Below, in pieces: positions 51,292-60,823 of a stretch of 64,000 nucleotides of DNA. The notes under the pieces are model-generated. The model saw only the letters and a list, made by a program, of their open reading frames with translations. It did not search any database and was not told the origin of the DNA. The first letter of the stretch is position 1; the number at the start of each line of letters is the position of its first letter. The translations under genes and the position numbers were made by a program. The DNA comes from Prevotella sp. UBA2754 (lineage in GTDB: Bacteria > Bacteroidota > Bacteroidia > Bacteroidales > Bacteroidaceae): assembly GCA_002353295.1 (NCBI GenBank), contig DEJG01000008.1, positions 124,001 to 188,000 on the forward strand, read 5' to 3'.

Positions 51292-52830
51292 ATGAAAGCA
51301 TTTGATAATTTAGAAATATGGTGGGTAACAGGTGCCCAATTGTTGTATGGAGGGGACGCAGTAATTGCAGTTGACGGACACTCTAAGGAAATGGTTGACG
51401 GACTGAACAACAATGGTAACATACCTGTCAAAGTAGTATATAAAGGAACGGTTAACAGCTCAAAAGAAGTAGAAGCTGTGATGAAGGCAGCTAATAACGA
51501 CGAGAAGTGTATTGGTATTATGACATGGATGCACACATTCTCTCCTGCCAAAATGTGGATCAAGGGATTGCAAGATTTGCAAAAGCCATTACTTCATTTT
51601 CACACGCAATATAATGCAGAAATTCCATGGGAAACTATGGATATGGATTTCATGAACCTCAATCAGAGTGCTCACGGTGACATCGAATTTGGACATATCT
51701 GTACTCGTATGCGTATTCCTCGCAAGGTTGTTTGCGGCTATTGGAAGGACGAACAGGTTCAAAAACAAATTGCTGTATGGGCCCGTGTAGCTGCAGGTGT
51801 CGCTGATGCTAAAAACGTTCGCTGTTTAATGTTCGGAATGAATATGAACAATGTTGCCGTTACTGATGGTGACCGTGTTGAGTTCGAACAGCGTCTTGGT
51901 TATCATGTTGACTACTATCCCGTCAGTTCTTTGATGGAATATTTCAAGAAGGTTACCGATACTGAGGTTTCTGAATTGGTAGAGGAGTACAAGAAGTTTT
52001 ACACTATCAAGATTGATGAGAGTGGTGAAGAAGTTTACTGGGAGAAAGTTAAAAATGCAGCTAAAGCAGAAATTGCTCTCCGACAAGTTTTAAAAGATGA
52101 AGGTGCAACTGCTTTCACTACCAACTTTGATGATTTAGGCGATGCAGATATTAATGATCCAAACTTTGTTGGTTTTGACCAGATACCTGGACTCGCCTCT
52201 CAACGTTTGATGGCAGAAGGAATCGGCTTTGGTGCTGAAGGTGACTGGAAGACTGCTTGTCTTTATCGTACACTATGGGTTATCCAACAGGGCATGCCTA
52301 CAGGATGTTCATTCCTTGAAGACTATACTCTAAACTTTGCTGGCGACCGCTCTTCTTGCTTACAAAGCCACATGCTCGAAGTATGTCCTTTAATAGCTAT
52401 GGATAAACCGAAACTTGAAGTTCATTTCTTAGGTATTGGTGTTCGCAAGCAACAGACTGCACGTCTTGTATTTACCTCTAAAGTTGGACGTGGAATCAAG
52501 GCAACAGTAGTCGATCTCGGCAACCGATTCCGCCTTATTTCTCAGGAAGTAGAATGCATTGAGCCAAAGCCCATGCCCAATCTTCCTGTCGCTTCTGCAC
52601 TCTGGGTTCCACAACCCACTTTTGAAATTGGTGCTGGTGCATGGATTTTGGCTGGCGGCACCCATCATAGCGCTTTCTCTTATGACATTACTGAAGAATA
52701 TTGGGAAGACTTTGCTGAGATTTTGGGCCTAGAGTATGTTAAGATTAACAAAAACACTACAACAGCAAATTTAAAGCAAGAACTTCGTAATAATGAGATT
52801 TACTATATGTTAAACAAAGCACTCTGTTAA
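51292..52830 (+). CDS. araA: L-arabinose isomerase AraA
   Basis: 512 residues (E. coli 500). A manganese-dependent cytoplasmic enzyme converting L-arabinose to L-ribulose. Family landmarks: EIWWVTGAQLLYGGDA at the N-terminus, GIMTWMHTFSPAKMWI, LLHFHTQYNAEIPW, NQSAHGDIEFGHI and the metal-site region GCSFLEDYTLNF and GTHHSAFSYDI. araB follows after three bases. Confidence 0.98.
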   Translation: MKAFDNLEIWWVTGAQLLYGGDAVIAVDGHSKEMVDGLNNNGNIPVKVVYKGTVNSSKEVEAVMKAANNDEKCIGIMTWMHTFSPAKMWIKGLQDLQKPLLHFHTQYNAEIPWETMDMDFMNLNQSAHGDIEFGHICTRMRIPRKVVCGYWKDEQVQKQIAVWARVAAGVADAKNVRCLMFGMNMNNVAVTDGDRVEFEQRLGYHVDYYPVSSLMEYFKKVTDTEVSELVEEYKKFYTIKIDESGEEVYWEKVKNAAKAEIALRQVLKDEGATAFTTNFDDLGDADINDPNFVGFDQIPGLASQRLMAEGIGFGAEGDWKTACLYRTLWVIQQGMPTGCSFLEDYTLNFAGDRSSCLQSHMLEVCPLIAMDKPKLEVHFLGIGVRKQQTARLVFTSKVGRGIKATVVDLGNRFRLISQEVECIEPKPMPNLPVASALWVPQPTFEIGAGAWILAGGTHHSAFSYDITEEYWEDFAEILGLEYVKINKNTTTANLKQELRNNEIYYMLNKALC

Positions 52831-52833
52831 ACT

Positions 52834-54435
52834 ATGGACATCAAACAAGCAAAACAAACAATTGAAGCTGGGAAGGCGATTCTTGGTATTGAATTTGGCT
52901 CTACCCGCATCAAGGCTGTACTCATCGACGAACAGAACAAGCCTATAGCACAAGGTTCTTACGAATGGGAAAATCAACTAGTTGATGGACTGTGGACCTA
53001 TTCTGTAGATGATATTTGGAAGGGGCTGCAAGATTGTTATATAGATCTTCGTTCTAGTGTTCGCAACCAATATGGCTGTGAGATTGAAACTTTGTCTGGT
53101 ATCGGATTTTCTGCCATGATGCATGGCTATATGGCATTCGATGAGAACGAAAAAATTCTAGTTCCATTCCGTACTTGGCGCAACACAAATACTGGAAAAG
53201 CAGCAGCCGAACTTAGCAAATTATTCAACTACAACATCCCTCTACGTTGGAGTATCAGTCATCTCTATCAATGTATACTTGACAACGAGGAACACGTAAA
53301 GGATATCAAATATCTAACCACACTTGCAGGTTATATCCATTGGCAAGTGACAAATAAGTTTGTTCTTGGAGTTGGTGATGCATCGGGTATGATTCCTGTA
53401 GATCCTAAGACAAAGAGCTATGACGCAGAGATGGTTGCCAAATTTGACAATCTTGTTGCCTCTAAGGGCTATCCATGGAAACTGATTGATATCTTACCAA
53501 AATCTTTAAGTGCTGGTGAAGATGCAGGAATCTTAACTCCCAAAGGTGCAAAGATGATTGATATCAGTGGTCATCTGAAAGCAGGTATTCCGATTTGCCC
53601 TCCAGAAGGTGATGCTGGCACAGGTATGGTAGCTACCAATGCTGTTAAGCAGCGTACTGGTAATGTCAGTGCAGGCACATCTTCTTTCTCAATGATTGTG
53701 TTAGAGAAACCACTCTCAAAACCATATGATATGATTGACATGGTGACGACACCAGATGGATCACTTGTAGCTATGGTACATTGTAACAATTGTACCAGCG
53801 AACTAAACAATTGGGTAAAAATGTTCCGTGATTATGAACAACTAATTGATAAGGTGCAAGAAAAACACTTGGTTTACAAAGTTCTCTATACCCATGCTTT
53901 ACTTGGTGACCCCGATTGTGGTGGTTTGATTGCCTACAACTATATCTCTGGTGAGCCTGTTACTGGATTGGCAGAAGGACGTCCTATGATCTTGCGCAGT
54001 CCTGATGACAACTTCACATTAGCTAATGTCATACGCGCTGAACTATATTCATCAATCGTTGTATTGAAAATTGGTAATGACATTTTGCTCAAGGAAGAAA
54101 AAATCAACGTTGACCGCATCACCGGTCACGGTGGTCTTTTCAAGACGAAAGGTGTTGGTCAACGTTTCCTCGCTGCTGCGCTCAATACTCCAATTTCAGT
54201 TATGGAAACAGCTGGTGAAGGTGGTGCCTGGGGCATTGCTTTACTCTCTGCTTTCCAAGTAAGGAACCAAAAGCATCTGTCACTCGAAGATTATCTTGAT
54301 CAGGTAGTTTTTGCCGGTAACAAGGGGACTTCTGTTGATCCTATTGCTGAAGATGTTGCTGGATTCGAAAAATATACAGACAACTATAAGCGATGCTTGC
54401 CAGTAGAACAAAGTGCCGTTGACTGCAAGCGCTAA
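52834..54435 (+). CDS. araB: L-ribulokinase, FGGY family (AraB role)
   Basis: 533 residues. FGGY kinase: the ATP-binding start ILGIEFGSTRIKAVLIDE, SGIGFSAMMHGYMAFD, and GDAGTGMVATNAV (catalytic region) with C-terminal ITGHGGLFKTKGVGQRFLAA. It is of the Bacteroidetes group rather than E. coli AraB-like, but its place after araA makes ribulose phosphorylation the likely role. A 113-nt gap with hairpins separates it from the GH51 gene. Confidence 0.9.
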   Translation: MDIKQAKQTIEAGKAILGIEFGSTRIKAVLIDEQNKPIAQGSYEWENQLVDGLWTYSVDDIWKGLQDCYIDLRSSVRNQYGCEIETLSGIGFSAMMHGYMAFDENEKILVPFRTWRNTNTGKAAAELSKLFNYNIPLRWSISHLYQCILDNEEHVKDIKYLTTLAGYIHWQVTNKFVLGVGDASGMIPVDPKTKSYDAEMVAKFDNLVASKGYPWKLIDILPKSLSAGEDAGILTPKGAKMIDISGHLKAGIPICPPEGDAGTGMVATNAVKQRTGNVSAGTSSFSMIVLEKPLSKPYDMIDMVTTPDGSLVAMVHCNNCTSELNNWVKMFRDYEQLIDKVQEKHLVYKVLYTHALLGDPDCGGLIAYNYISGEPVTGLAEGRPMILRSPDDNFTLANVIRAELYSSIVVLKIGNDILLKEEKINVDRITGHGGLFKTKGVGQRFLAAALNTPISVMETAGEGGAWGIALLSAFQVRNQKHLSLEDYLDQVVFAGNKGTSVDPIAEDVAGFEKYTDNYKRCLPVEQSAVDCKR

Positions 54436-54441
54436 CTGAAT

Positions 54442-54474
54442 CTCCATGGACTTTCATTTAGATAGTCCGTGGAG
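54442..54474 (+). other. Intercistronic hairpin between araB and the GH51 gene
   Basis: CTCCATGGACT (54442-54452) pairs with AGTCCGTGGAG (54464-54474), 11 bp with one G-U pair and an 11-nt loop. No T tract follows, so it is more likely a stability or processing element than a terminator. A smaller hairpin (CGACT-ATA-AGTCG) lies near 54500. Confidence 0.6.
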
Positions 54475-54548
54475 TTATAGCTAAACGTTCTCGGAGTTCC
54501 GACTATAAGTCGAATTCTAATCATTTACAACAACAACTTAATACAATA

Positions 54549-56141
54549 ATGAGAAAATTACTATCAACATTATTCATTGCCATTGCAATGACATTCTCCG
54601 CATCAGCAACCGACGCTGTAAAAGCAACTCTCCATGCAGATAAGCCTGGAGCTAAAATCAATCGCGAAATCTATGGCCAGTTCTCAGAGCATCTAGGCTC
54701 TTGCATCTATGGTGGTCTTTGGGTTGGCGAGGCTTCTCCTATTCCGAACATCAAAGGCTATCGCAAGGATGTTTTCGAGGCATTGCAAAAATTACATATA
54801 CCCGTACTACGTTGGCCTGGTGGATGCTTTGCTGACGACTATCACTGGATGGACGGAATCGGTCCGAAGAGTCAACGTCCTTCACTTCGGAACAACAACT
54901 GGGGCGGAACTATTGAAGATAACTCATTTGGTACACACGAATTCCTGAACCTATGCGAGATGTTGGATTGTGAACCATATATCAGTGGAAATGTTGGATC
55001 AGGAACCGTAAAGGAAATGGCTCAATGGGTTGAATATATGACTAGTGACGGTGACACTCCAATGGCTCGTTTACGCCGACAAAATGGACGTGAAAAGGCA
55101 TGGAAAGTTAAATATTTTGGAATTGGAAATGAGGCCTGGGGATGTGGTGGAAACATGACCCCCGAATATTATAGCAATGAATACCGCAAATATAATACCT
55201 ATCTGCGCGACCAAGGACAGAACAAGCTCTATCGTATAGCCAGCGGTGCTTCGGATTATGACTACAACTGGACAAAAGTGTTGATGGAGAACATTGGAAG
55301 GCAGATGCAGGGTATCAGTCTGCATTACTACACCTGCTCTGGCTGGGATGGTTCAAAAGGCTCTGCCATCAAATTTAATAATGACCAATATTATTGGGCC
55401 TTAGGGAAATGTCTTGAGATAGAGGATGTTATCAAGAAACATAAAGCCATCATGGACGAGAAAGACCCCCAAAACACCATCGGACTGTTGGTTGATGAAT
55501 GGGGCACATGGTGGGACGAAGAACCAGGTACTATTTCCGGACACTTATATCAGCAGAATGCTCTTCGAGATGCCTTTGTTGCCGCTCTTTCTCTTAACGT
55601 TTTCCATCGTCATGCCGATCGTGTAAAGATGGCAAATATTGCTCAAATAGTCAATGTTCTCCAGTCAATGATACTTACCGATCAAGAAGATACGGGCCAC
55701 ATGGTCCTGACCCCAACATATCATGTTTTCGAAATGTATACCCCTTTCCAAGATGCAACCTATCTTCCCGTTGATATTGAAACTGAAATCATACAGGTAA
55801 GCAAGTCCTATTTCAAGGAAAAAGATGGTGCAAAAGATGCAGGCTATCGTCCTCTCCCACTCCTTTCTGCTTCAGCTGCTAAAACTAAGGAAGGAAATAT
55901 TGTTCTCTCACTCACAAATGTCAGTCTCGATACAGACAAAACCGTCGAGTTAAAACTAGCAGGAATTAAGGCCAAAACTGTGAGTGGGCGAATCCTAACA
56001 TCTCGGAAGGTTGATGATTACAACGACTTTCAGTATCCAAACAAAGTCGCTCCAACAACATTTAAAGATGCTAAACTTAAAGATGATGTCCTTTTGATAA
56101 AAGTTCCTGCCAAGAGCATCATTGTACTGACAATGAAATAA
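54549..56141 (+). CDS. Secreted alpha-L-arabinofuranosidase, GH51
   Basis: 530 residues; signal peptide MRKLLSTLFIAIAMTFSASA. The mature protein is a compact GH51: IYGQFSEHLGSCIYGGLWVG, PVLRWPGGCFADDYHW, acid/base Glu195 (GIGNEAWGCGG) and nucleophile Glu317 (LLVDEWGTWWDEEPG), with a C-terminal beta-sandwich ending in a typical ALTM-like IVLTMK. It releases arabinose outside the cytoplasm for the operon's transporter. Last gene of the arabinose cluster; no clear terminator before the valS promoter. Confidence 0.95.
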   Translation: MRKLLSTLFIAIAMTFSASATDAVKATLHADKPGAKINREIYGQFSEHLGSCIYGGLWVGEASPIPNIKGYRKDVFEALQKLHIPVLRWPGGCFADDYHWMDGIGPKSQRPSLRNNNWGGTIEDNSFGTHEFLNLCEMLDCEPYISGNVGSGTVKEMAQWVEYMTSDGDTPMARLRRQNGREKAWKVKYFGIGNEAWGCGGNMTPEYYSNEYRKYNTYLRDQGQNKLYRIASGASDYDYNWTKVLMENIGRQMQGISLHYYTCSGWDGSKGSAIKFNNDQYYWALGKCLEIEDVIKKHKAIMDEKDPQNTIGLLVDEWGTWWDEEPGTISGHLYQQNALRDAFVAALSLNVFHRHADRVKMANIAQIVNVLQSMILTDQEDTGHMVLTPTYHVFEMYTPFQDATYLPVDIETEIIQVSKSYFKEKDGAKDAGYRPLPLLSASAAKTKEGNIVLSLTNVSLDTDKTVELKLAGIKAKTVSGRILTSRKVDDYNDFQYPNKVAPTTFKDAKLKDDVLLIKVPAKSIIVLTMK

Positions 56142-56167
56142 AAAGATAGAAATAAAACAGATTTTCA

Positions 56168-56199
56168 TTTGGTTTTCTTCTCACTTATTCGTACCTTTG
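56168..56199 (+). promoter_or_regulatory. Promoter of valS
   Basis: TTTG (56168-56171), 20 bp, TACCTTTG (56192-56199): exact match. Leader of about 19 nt; no T-box element. Confidence 0.82.
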
Positions 56200-56221
56200 C
56201 AACCAATTTATAAAAAGGGTT

Positions 56222-58930
56222 ATGGAATTAGCAAGTAAATACGACCCCAAAGAGGTCGAATCAAAATGGTATCAGTATTGGTTGGACAATAAATTGTTCT
56301 CGTCAAAACCTGATGGACGTGAACCTTATACGATTGTCATCCCACCGCCCAACGTGACTGGTGTATTGCATATGGGGCATATGTTGAATAATACAATTCA
56401 AGATATCTTGGTGCGCCGGGCTCGTATGGAAGGAAAAAATGCCTGCTGGGTACCTGGTACTGACCATGCTTCTATAGCTACAGAGGCAAAGGTTGTTAAG
56501 AAACTGGCCGAACAAGGCATCAAAAAGCACGACTTGACTCGTGAAGAATTCCTGAAACACGCTTGGGACTGGACTGACGAACACGGAGGTATCATTCTGA
56601 AACAGTTACGTCGTCTGGGAGCTTCGTGCGACTGGGATCGCACAGCTTTCACGATGGACGAGAAGCGTTCACAGAGTGTGATTAAGGTGTTTGTTGACCT
56701 CTATAACAAGGGACTTATCTATCGCGGACTGCGCATGGTAAACTGGGATCCCAAGGCACTAACTGCACTCTCAACGGAGGAGGTTATCTATAAGGAGGAG
56801 AAAAGCCACCTGTTCCATCTGAAATATTATGTAGCAAATCTGGACAAACTAGATAATCAAGAAGATTTAGAGAGTCAGGGCAATATTATCCATAAGGACG
56901 CGAATGGTTATTATGCTGTAGTAGCTACAACACGTCCTGAGACTATCATGGGTGATACAGCTATGTGTATCAACCCCAAAGATCCAAAGAACCAGTGGCT
57001 GAAAGGTCGTAAGGTGATTGTACCTCTGGTTGGTCGTGTAATTCCTGTTATCGAAGACCGCTATGTTGACATCGAATTTGGTACGGGATGTCTGAAGGTT
57101 ACTCCCGCCCACGATACTAACGACTACATGCTGGGGAAGACTCACAATTTGGAAACTATCGATATTTTCAATGCTGATGGTACCATTTCTGAGCAGTCTC
57201 CTCTCTATGTGGGTATGGACCGCATGGATTGTCGTAAACAGATAGCAAAGGACCTGCAGGAAGCCGGACTGATGGAGCGTATTGAGGACTATACCAATAA
57301 GGTTGGCTATTCGGAGCGCAATCCTGATACGGCTATCGAGCCACGTCTCTCTTTACAATGGTTCCTGAAAATGAAACACTTTGCAGATATTGCACTGCCA
57401 CCTGTTCTTAATGGTGAAATACATTTCTATCCACAGAAATATGTGAACACCTATAAGAACTGGCTGGAGAATATTCAAGACTGGTGTATCTCCCGACAGC
57501 TTTGGTGGGGACACCGTATTCCTGCATATTATTATAATGAGGAAAGTGATTTCGTGGTAGCCGAAACACGTGAGCAGGCACTAAAACTGGCTCAGGAGAA
57601 GAATCCGAAGATTACCGATGCCGACCTTCGCCAGGACGAGGACGCCCTTGACACGTGGTTCTCGAGCTGGCTGTGGCCCGTCTCGCTCTTCGACGGCATA
57701 CGCAACCCAGGCAACGAGGAGATCAACTACTATTATCCCACGTCCGACCTGGTGACAGCCCCCGACATCATCTTCTTCTGGGTGGCACGCATGATCATGG
57801 CCGGCGAGGAATACATGGGCAAATTCCCCTTCAAGAACGTCTACTTCACAGGTATCGTTCGCGACAAGCTCGGTCGCAAGATGTCGAAGTCGCTCGGCAA
57901 CAGCCCCGACCCCATCGAGCTCATCGAGAAGTTCGGTGCCGACGGTGTGCGTATGGGTATGATGCTCTCAGCACCTGCAGGTAACGACATTCTGTTTGAT
58001 GAGAGTCTTTGTGAACAGGGCCGTAACTTCAACAATAAGATATGGAATGCCTTCCGACTGGTAAAGAGTTGGAAGGTGACTGACGTCCCACAGGAGGGTG
58101 CGAGCAAGTTGGCTGTTACTTGGTTTGATGCTAAGTTGAAGGCTGCCAACGAGGAACTGCAGGATCTCTTTTCGAAATATCGTATCTCAGAAGCTTTGAT
58201 GGTTGTCTATAAACTTTTCTGGGACGAGTTCTCAAGTTGGTATCTTGAAATGGTGAAACCTGCATATATCAATGGTGAAGCTCAACCCATTGACAAGACT
58301 ACCTATGATGCGACTCTACGCTTCTTTGACATTCTACTGAAGATGTTGCATCCTTTCATGCCATTTATCACGGAGGAACTGTGGCAGGCTCTCTACGAGC
58401 GCAAGGCTGGTGACAGCATCATGCGTGAAAGTCTGAAACTGGAGATTCCCAATGACGATGAAAAAAATTTGCTTGATAATGTCGAGATCATCAAACAAGT
58501 GATTAGCGGTGTCCGCATGGTACGCAGTCAGAAGAATATTGCTCCGAAAGAGAAACTCACATTACAAGTGGTAGGAGGTACACTAAACGGAACCTATGCT
58601 GATGTTGTCATTAAAATGGCTAATTTGGAGGAAATCGTTGAGGTCAACGAAAAGGACAATATGGCCAGTGCCTTTATGGTTGGTACACGCGAATATGCCG
58701 TACCTCTTGGTAACATGATAGACATCGATGCCGAAATTGAGAAGCAGGAAGCACAGTTGAAACACTTAGAAGGTTTTCTGGCTGGTGTAATGAAGAAACT
58801 TTCGAACGAGCGTTTTGTGCAGAATGCGCCAGAGCAGGTGGTTGCACTTGAGCGCAAGAAGCAGAGTGACTCAGAAGAAAAGATTGCAGCCCTGAAGGAA
58901 TCGCTTGCAGCCCTGAAAGCTCAGAAGTAA
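56222..58930 (+). CDS. valS: Valyl-tRNA synthetase
   Basis: 902 residues, class Ia synthetase charging tRNA-Val. HIGH motif as VLHMGHMLN (about 44-52), editing domain (VVATTRPETIMGDTAMC, GTGCLKVTPAHDTNDY), DTWFSSWLWP, KMSKS motif in GRKMSKSLGNSPDP, anticodon-binding domain and a C-terminal coiled-coil arm (about 835-902). A block of about 370 bases around 57618-57985, which includes KMSKS, is much richer in GC than the rest of the gene (see findings) while the frame stays intact. Confidence 0.98.
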   Translation: MELASKYDPKEVESKWYQYWLDNKLFSSKPDGREPYTIVIPPPNVTGVLHMGHMLNNTIQDILVRRARMEGKNACWVPGTDHASIATEAKVVKKLAEQGIKKHDLTREEFLKHAWDWTDEHGGIILKQLRRLGASCDWDRTAFTMDEKRSQSVIKVFVDLYNKGLIYRGLRMVNWDPKALTALSTEEVIYKEEKSHLFHLKYYVANLDKLDNQEDLESQGNIIHKDANGYYAVVATTRPETIMGDTAMCINPKDPKNQWLKGRKVIVPLVGRVIPVIEDRYVDIEFGTGCLKVTPAHDTNDYMLGKTHNLETIDIFNADGTISEQSPLYVGMDRMDCRKQIAKDLQEAGLMERIEDYTNKVGYSERNPDTAIEPRLSLQWFLKMKHFADIALPPVLNGEIHFYPQKYVNTYKNWLENIQDWCISRQLWWGHRIPAYYYNEESDFVVAETREQALKLAQEKNPKITDADLRQDEDALDTWFSSWLWPVSLFDGIRNPGNEEINYYYPTSDLVTAPDIIFFWVARMIMAGEEYMGKFPFKNVYFTGIVRDKLGRKMSKSLGNSPDPIELIEKFGADGVRMGMMLSAPAGNDILFDESLCEQGRNFNNKIWNAFRLVKSWKVTDVPQEGASKLAVTWFDAKLKAANEELQDLFSKYRISEALMVVYKLFWDEFSSWYLEMVKPAYINGEAQPIDKTTYDATLRFFDILLKMLHPFMPFITEELWQALYERKAGDSIMRESLKLEIPNDDEKNLLDNVEIIKQVISGVRMVRSQKNIAPKEKLTLQVVGGTLNGTYADVVIKMANLEEIVEVNEKDNMASAFMVGTREYAVPLGNMIDIDAEIEKQEAQLKHLEGFLAGVMKKLSNERFVQNAPEQVVALERKKQSDSEEKIAALKESLAALKAQK

Positions 58931-58955
58931 GTCCAAGAGATTATAAAACAAAAAG

Positions 58956-59000
58956 TAATGGATGCTCTAGTGTATTGGAACATCCATTATTTTTATTTTT
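58956..59000. terminator. Bidirectional terminator between valS and the DUF4293 gene
   Basis: TAATGGATG (58956-58964) pairs with CATCCATTA (58981-58989), followed by TTTTTATTTTT on the plus strand; on the minus strand the A-rich 58947-58954 supplies a T tract. Confidence 0.8.
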
Positions 59001-59011
59001 ATGGGAATTGA

Positions 59012-59464
59012 TTATCGAATTCTGTCTGCAGCCCTAACTAACCGTTCGTCGGAAATAATTCCTTTGCGAGCCATAAAAAGCAAAATAGCTATGACAGCAG
59101 GAAAGGAAGATGCAATCTCCAATTGGAAATTAGCAGCATCCGGAGCCAACTGTTTACTGACTACTATCATCGCAATATACCACATCACCATAATAAAGAT
59201 GTTCACCATACAAAGCTTAGCTTGTAAAGGACGACGTCTATAGAGGAATATGTTGCATATACTCAATGTTGTTGAAATCAACATAAGTATAAATAACGGA
59301 CACGGTATAAAGGAAAGTGTATCACCCTGTCCTATTGCCCAAAGACTAAAAATTCTATAGATAGTCAATCCTTCTTGAGATACTGATGCCAACTGAAGGA
59401 ACATTGCCAATATCCCCAAGAATGATGCTAGAAACAGGAATACAGATTGTTTACGTTGTATCAT
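59012..59464 (-). CDS. DUF4293 family membrane protein
   Basis: 150 residues with four membrane helices. MIQRKQSVFLFLASFLGILAM is the typical start of this Bacteroidetes family; LYRRRPLQAKLCMVNIF is the conserved mid-section. Function unknown. It ends the bamD-rpoZ-DUF4293 cluster, six nt after rpoZ. Confidence 0.88.
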   Translation of the reverse strand: MIQRKQSVFLFLASFLGILAMFLQLASVSQEGLTIYRIFSLWAIGQGDTLSFIPCPLFILMLISTTLSICNIFLYRRRPLQAKLCMVNIFIMVMWYIAMIVVSKQLAPDAANFQLEIASSFPAVIAILLFMARKGIISDERLVRAADRIR

Positions 59465-59470
59465 ACCATC

Positions 59471-59818
59471 CTAGAAATGATCCTCCTGCGCAAGAGCCTG
59501 TTCGCGAGCTGGGTCACGCCAATAAACTTTATCTTCTATGAATTCCTGAGTAGCTAAAAGTGAGGGCTTGGGGAGTTTCTCATAGTAGCGCGAAATCTCT
59601 ATTTGCTCCCGATTTTCAAAGACCTCTTCCAAAGAATCATTATAAGATGCAAACTCTGCCAACTTTTTACTCAAGTCTTCCTTTATTTGAATACTAATTT
59701 GGTTGGCTCGTTTAGAAATGATAGCAACACTTTCATAGATATTTCCAGTTTCCTCACAGAGATCCATAATGTTGCGTGTCACAGTATTAACTGGTGCTTT
59801 TGATTTCTTGTAATCCAT
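59471..59818 (-). CDS. rpoZ: RNA polymerase omega subunit (RpoZ/Rpb6 type)
   Basis: 115 residues. APVNTVTRNIMDLCEETGNIYESVAIISKRANQI contains the Rpb6/omega fold, where omega helps assembly of beta-prime. The acidic, aromatic C-terminal half (ISRYYEKLPKPSLLATQEFI) is typical of Bacteroidetes RpoZ. It lies between bamD and the DUF4293 gene. Confidence 0.88.
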   Translation of the reverse strand: MDYKKSKAPVNTVTRNIMDLCEETGNIYESVAIISKRANQISIQIKEDLSKKLAEFASYNDSLEEVFENREQIEISRYYEKLPKPSLLATQEFIEDKVYWRDPAREQALAQEDHF

Positions 59819-59867
59819 TGTCTATATATTTATTATTTTAATTCAAAATTTATAAATGATAATTGTT

Positions 59868-60695
59868 TTAGTCGCCTGTCACCCTCTTGCATTTAGCAAT
59901 AAACTTTTCTGCTGTCACGATATCCTTTGATTCTGGATATTCATTCATAAAACCATAGCATTCATCTTCTGCATCGCGATAACGTTCTAAACGACGTTCT
60001 TCAGAACTGTTTTCTGCCAGATAAAACTTACTTTTCATTATCAGTAAAGAGAATTTCTCACGAATTTTAGAATATGGATAAGTTTTTAACGCATTCTGAG
60101 ATGTGATAATACATGCCTCATAGTTACTTTCAGTATTGGCATTAATATTTCCAAAATATCCTCCCAGGTTATAATACAACTCCGCAGAAAGATATTCTTT
60201 CTGTACCAGATTATCCTGAAGTTCGAAAAGACGTTGTTGAGCTATTGGTCTTAATTCTGAATCTGGAAAAATATCTAAGAACTGCTGATAAGCGTTAATA
60301 GCCCCTATTGTAGGAGTTTGATCCAAACGCGGCTCTGGGGCGCCACGATATAGAGACTGACCAATATAGAAACAAGCTTGTTCTGCAAAAAGCCCTTTAG
60401 GATAACTAGAATAATATTTCTTAAAAGTAGCACTAGCTGACTCATAGTCACGGTTACCATACTCAGCCATACCCAGTAAATAGAGACATTCCTGTGCATT
60501 ATCCCTACCCTTTGAAACCATAACTAAATCCTGAAGTAACGAACTAGCCTGCTGGTATTTGCCCATAGCGAAACACTGCTTAGCATATTCGTACTTATAT
60601 TCGTTATCCGCAGTCTTATAAACTTTATTGAACTCTGAAGCGCAACTACTGAAAAGAGCAGCTATACAGAGTAATAACAGATTGCCTTTTTTCAT
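59868..60695 (-). CDS. bamD: Outer-membrane assembly lipoprotein BamD
   Basis: 275 residues from ATG 60695; an upstream TTG in the track of the same frame is too close to the promoter. The signal peptide ends in a lipobox with Cys18 (LFSSCASEF). TPR-like repeats follow: YEYAKQCFAMGKYQQASSLLQ, YLLGMAEYGNRDYESA, YPKGLFAEQACFYIGQSL and YNLGGYFGNINANTESNYEA. It is an essential partner of BamA in inserting outer-membrane proteins. First gene of the cluster, promoter at 60717-60747. Confidence 0.92.
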   Translation of the reverse strand: MKKGNLLLLCIAALFSSCASEFNKVYKTADNEYKYEYAKQCFAMGKYQQASSLLQDLVMVSKGRDNAQECLYLLGMAEYGNRDYESASATFKKYYSSYPKGLFAEQACFYIGQSLYRGAPEPRLDQTPTIGAINAYQQFLDIFPDSELRPIAQQRLFELQDNLVQKEYLSAELYYNLGGYFGNINANTESNYEACIITSQNALKTYPYSKIREKFSLLIMKSKFYLAENSSEERRLERYRDAEDECYGFMNEYPESKDIVTAEKFIAKCKRVTGD

Positions 60696-60716
60696 TCTTT
60701 TATCAAATTTGACATG

Positions 60717-60747
60717 CAAAATTAGTTATTTTTCCGTTAATTACAAA
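60717..60747 (-). promoter_or_regulatory. Promoter of bamD-rpoZ-DUF4293
   Basis: Minus strand TTTG (60747-60744), 19 bp, TAATTTTG (60724-60717). Leader of about 18 nt to ATG 60695. It is divergent from the uvrB -7 element. Confidence 0.75.
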
Positions 60748-60809
60748 GGAAAAAGAATTATTTTTAGCAAATATCCTACTATTATAACGTTTATTATCAA
60801 GAAAATTTG

Positions 60810-60817
60810 TAATTTTG
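60810..60817 (+). promoter_or_regulatory. -7 element abutting the uvrB start
   Basis: TAATTTTG at 60810-60817, six bases before ATG 60824. The -33 is poor (TTTA, 60790-60793, 16 bp away). If used, the leader is zero to three bases. Confidence 0.6.
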
Positions 60818-60823
60818 CGTCTT

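Noticed and set aside
57655..57984. A 109-residue Arg/His-rich frame overlapping valS
   Set aside because: It is a shadow frame made possible by the GC-rich codons of the mosaic block; valS is intact and conserved in its own frame, and the shadow has no promoter or recognisable motif.
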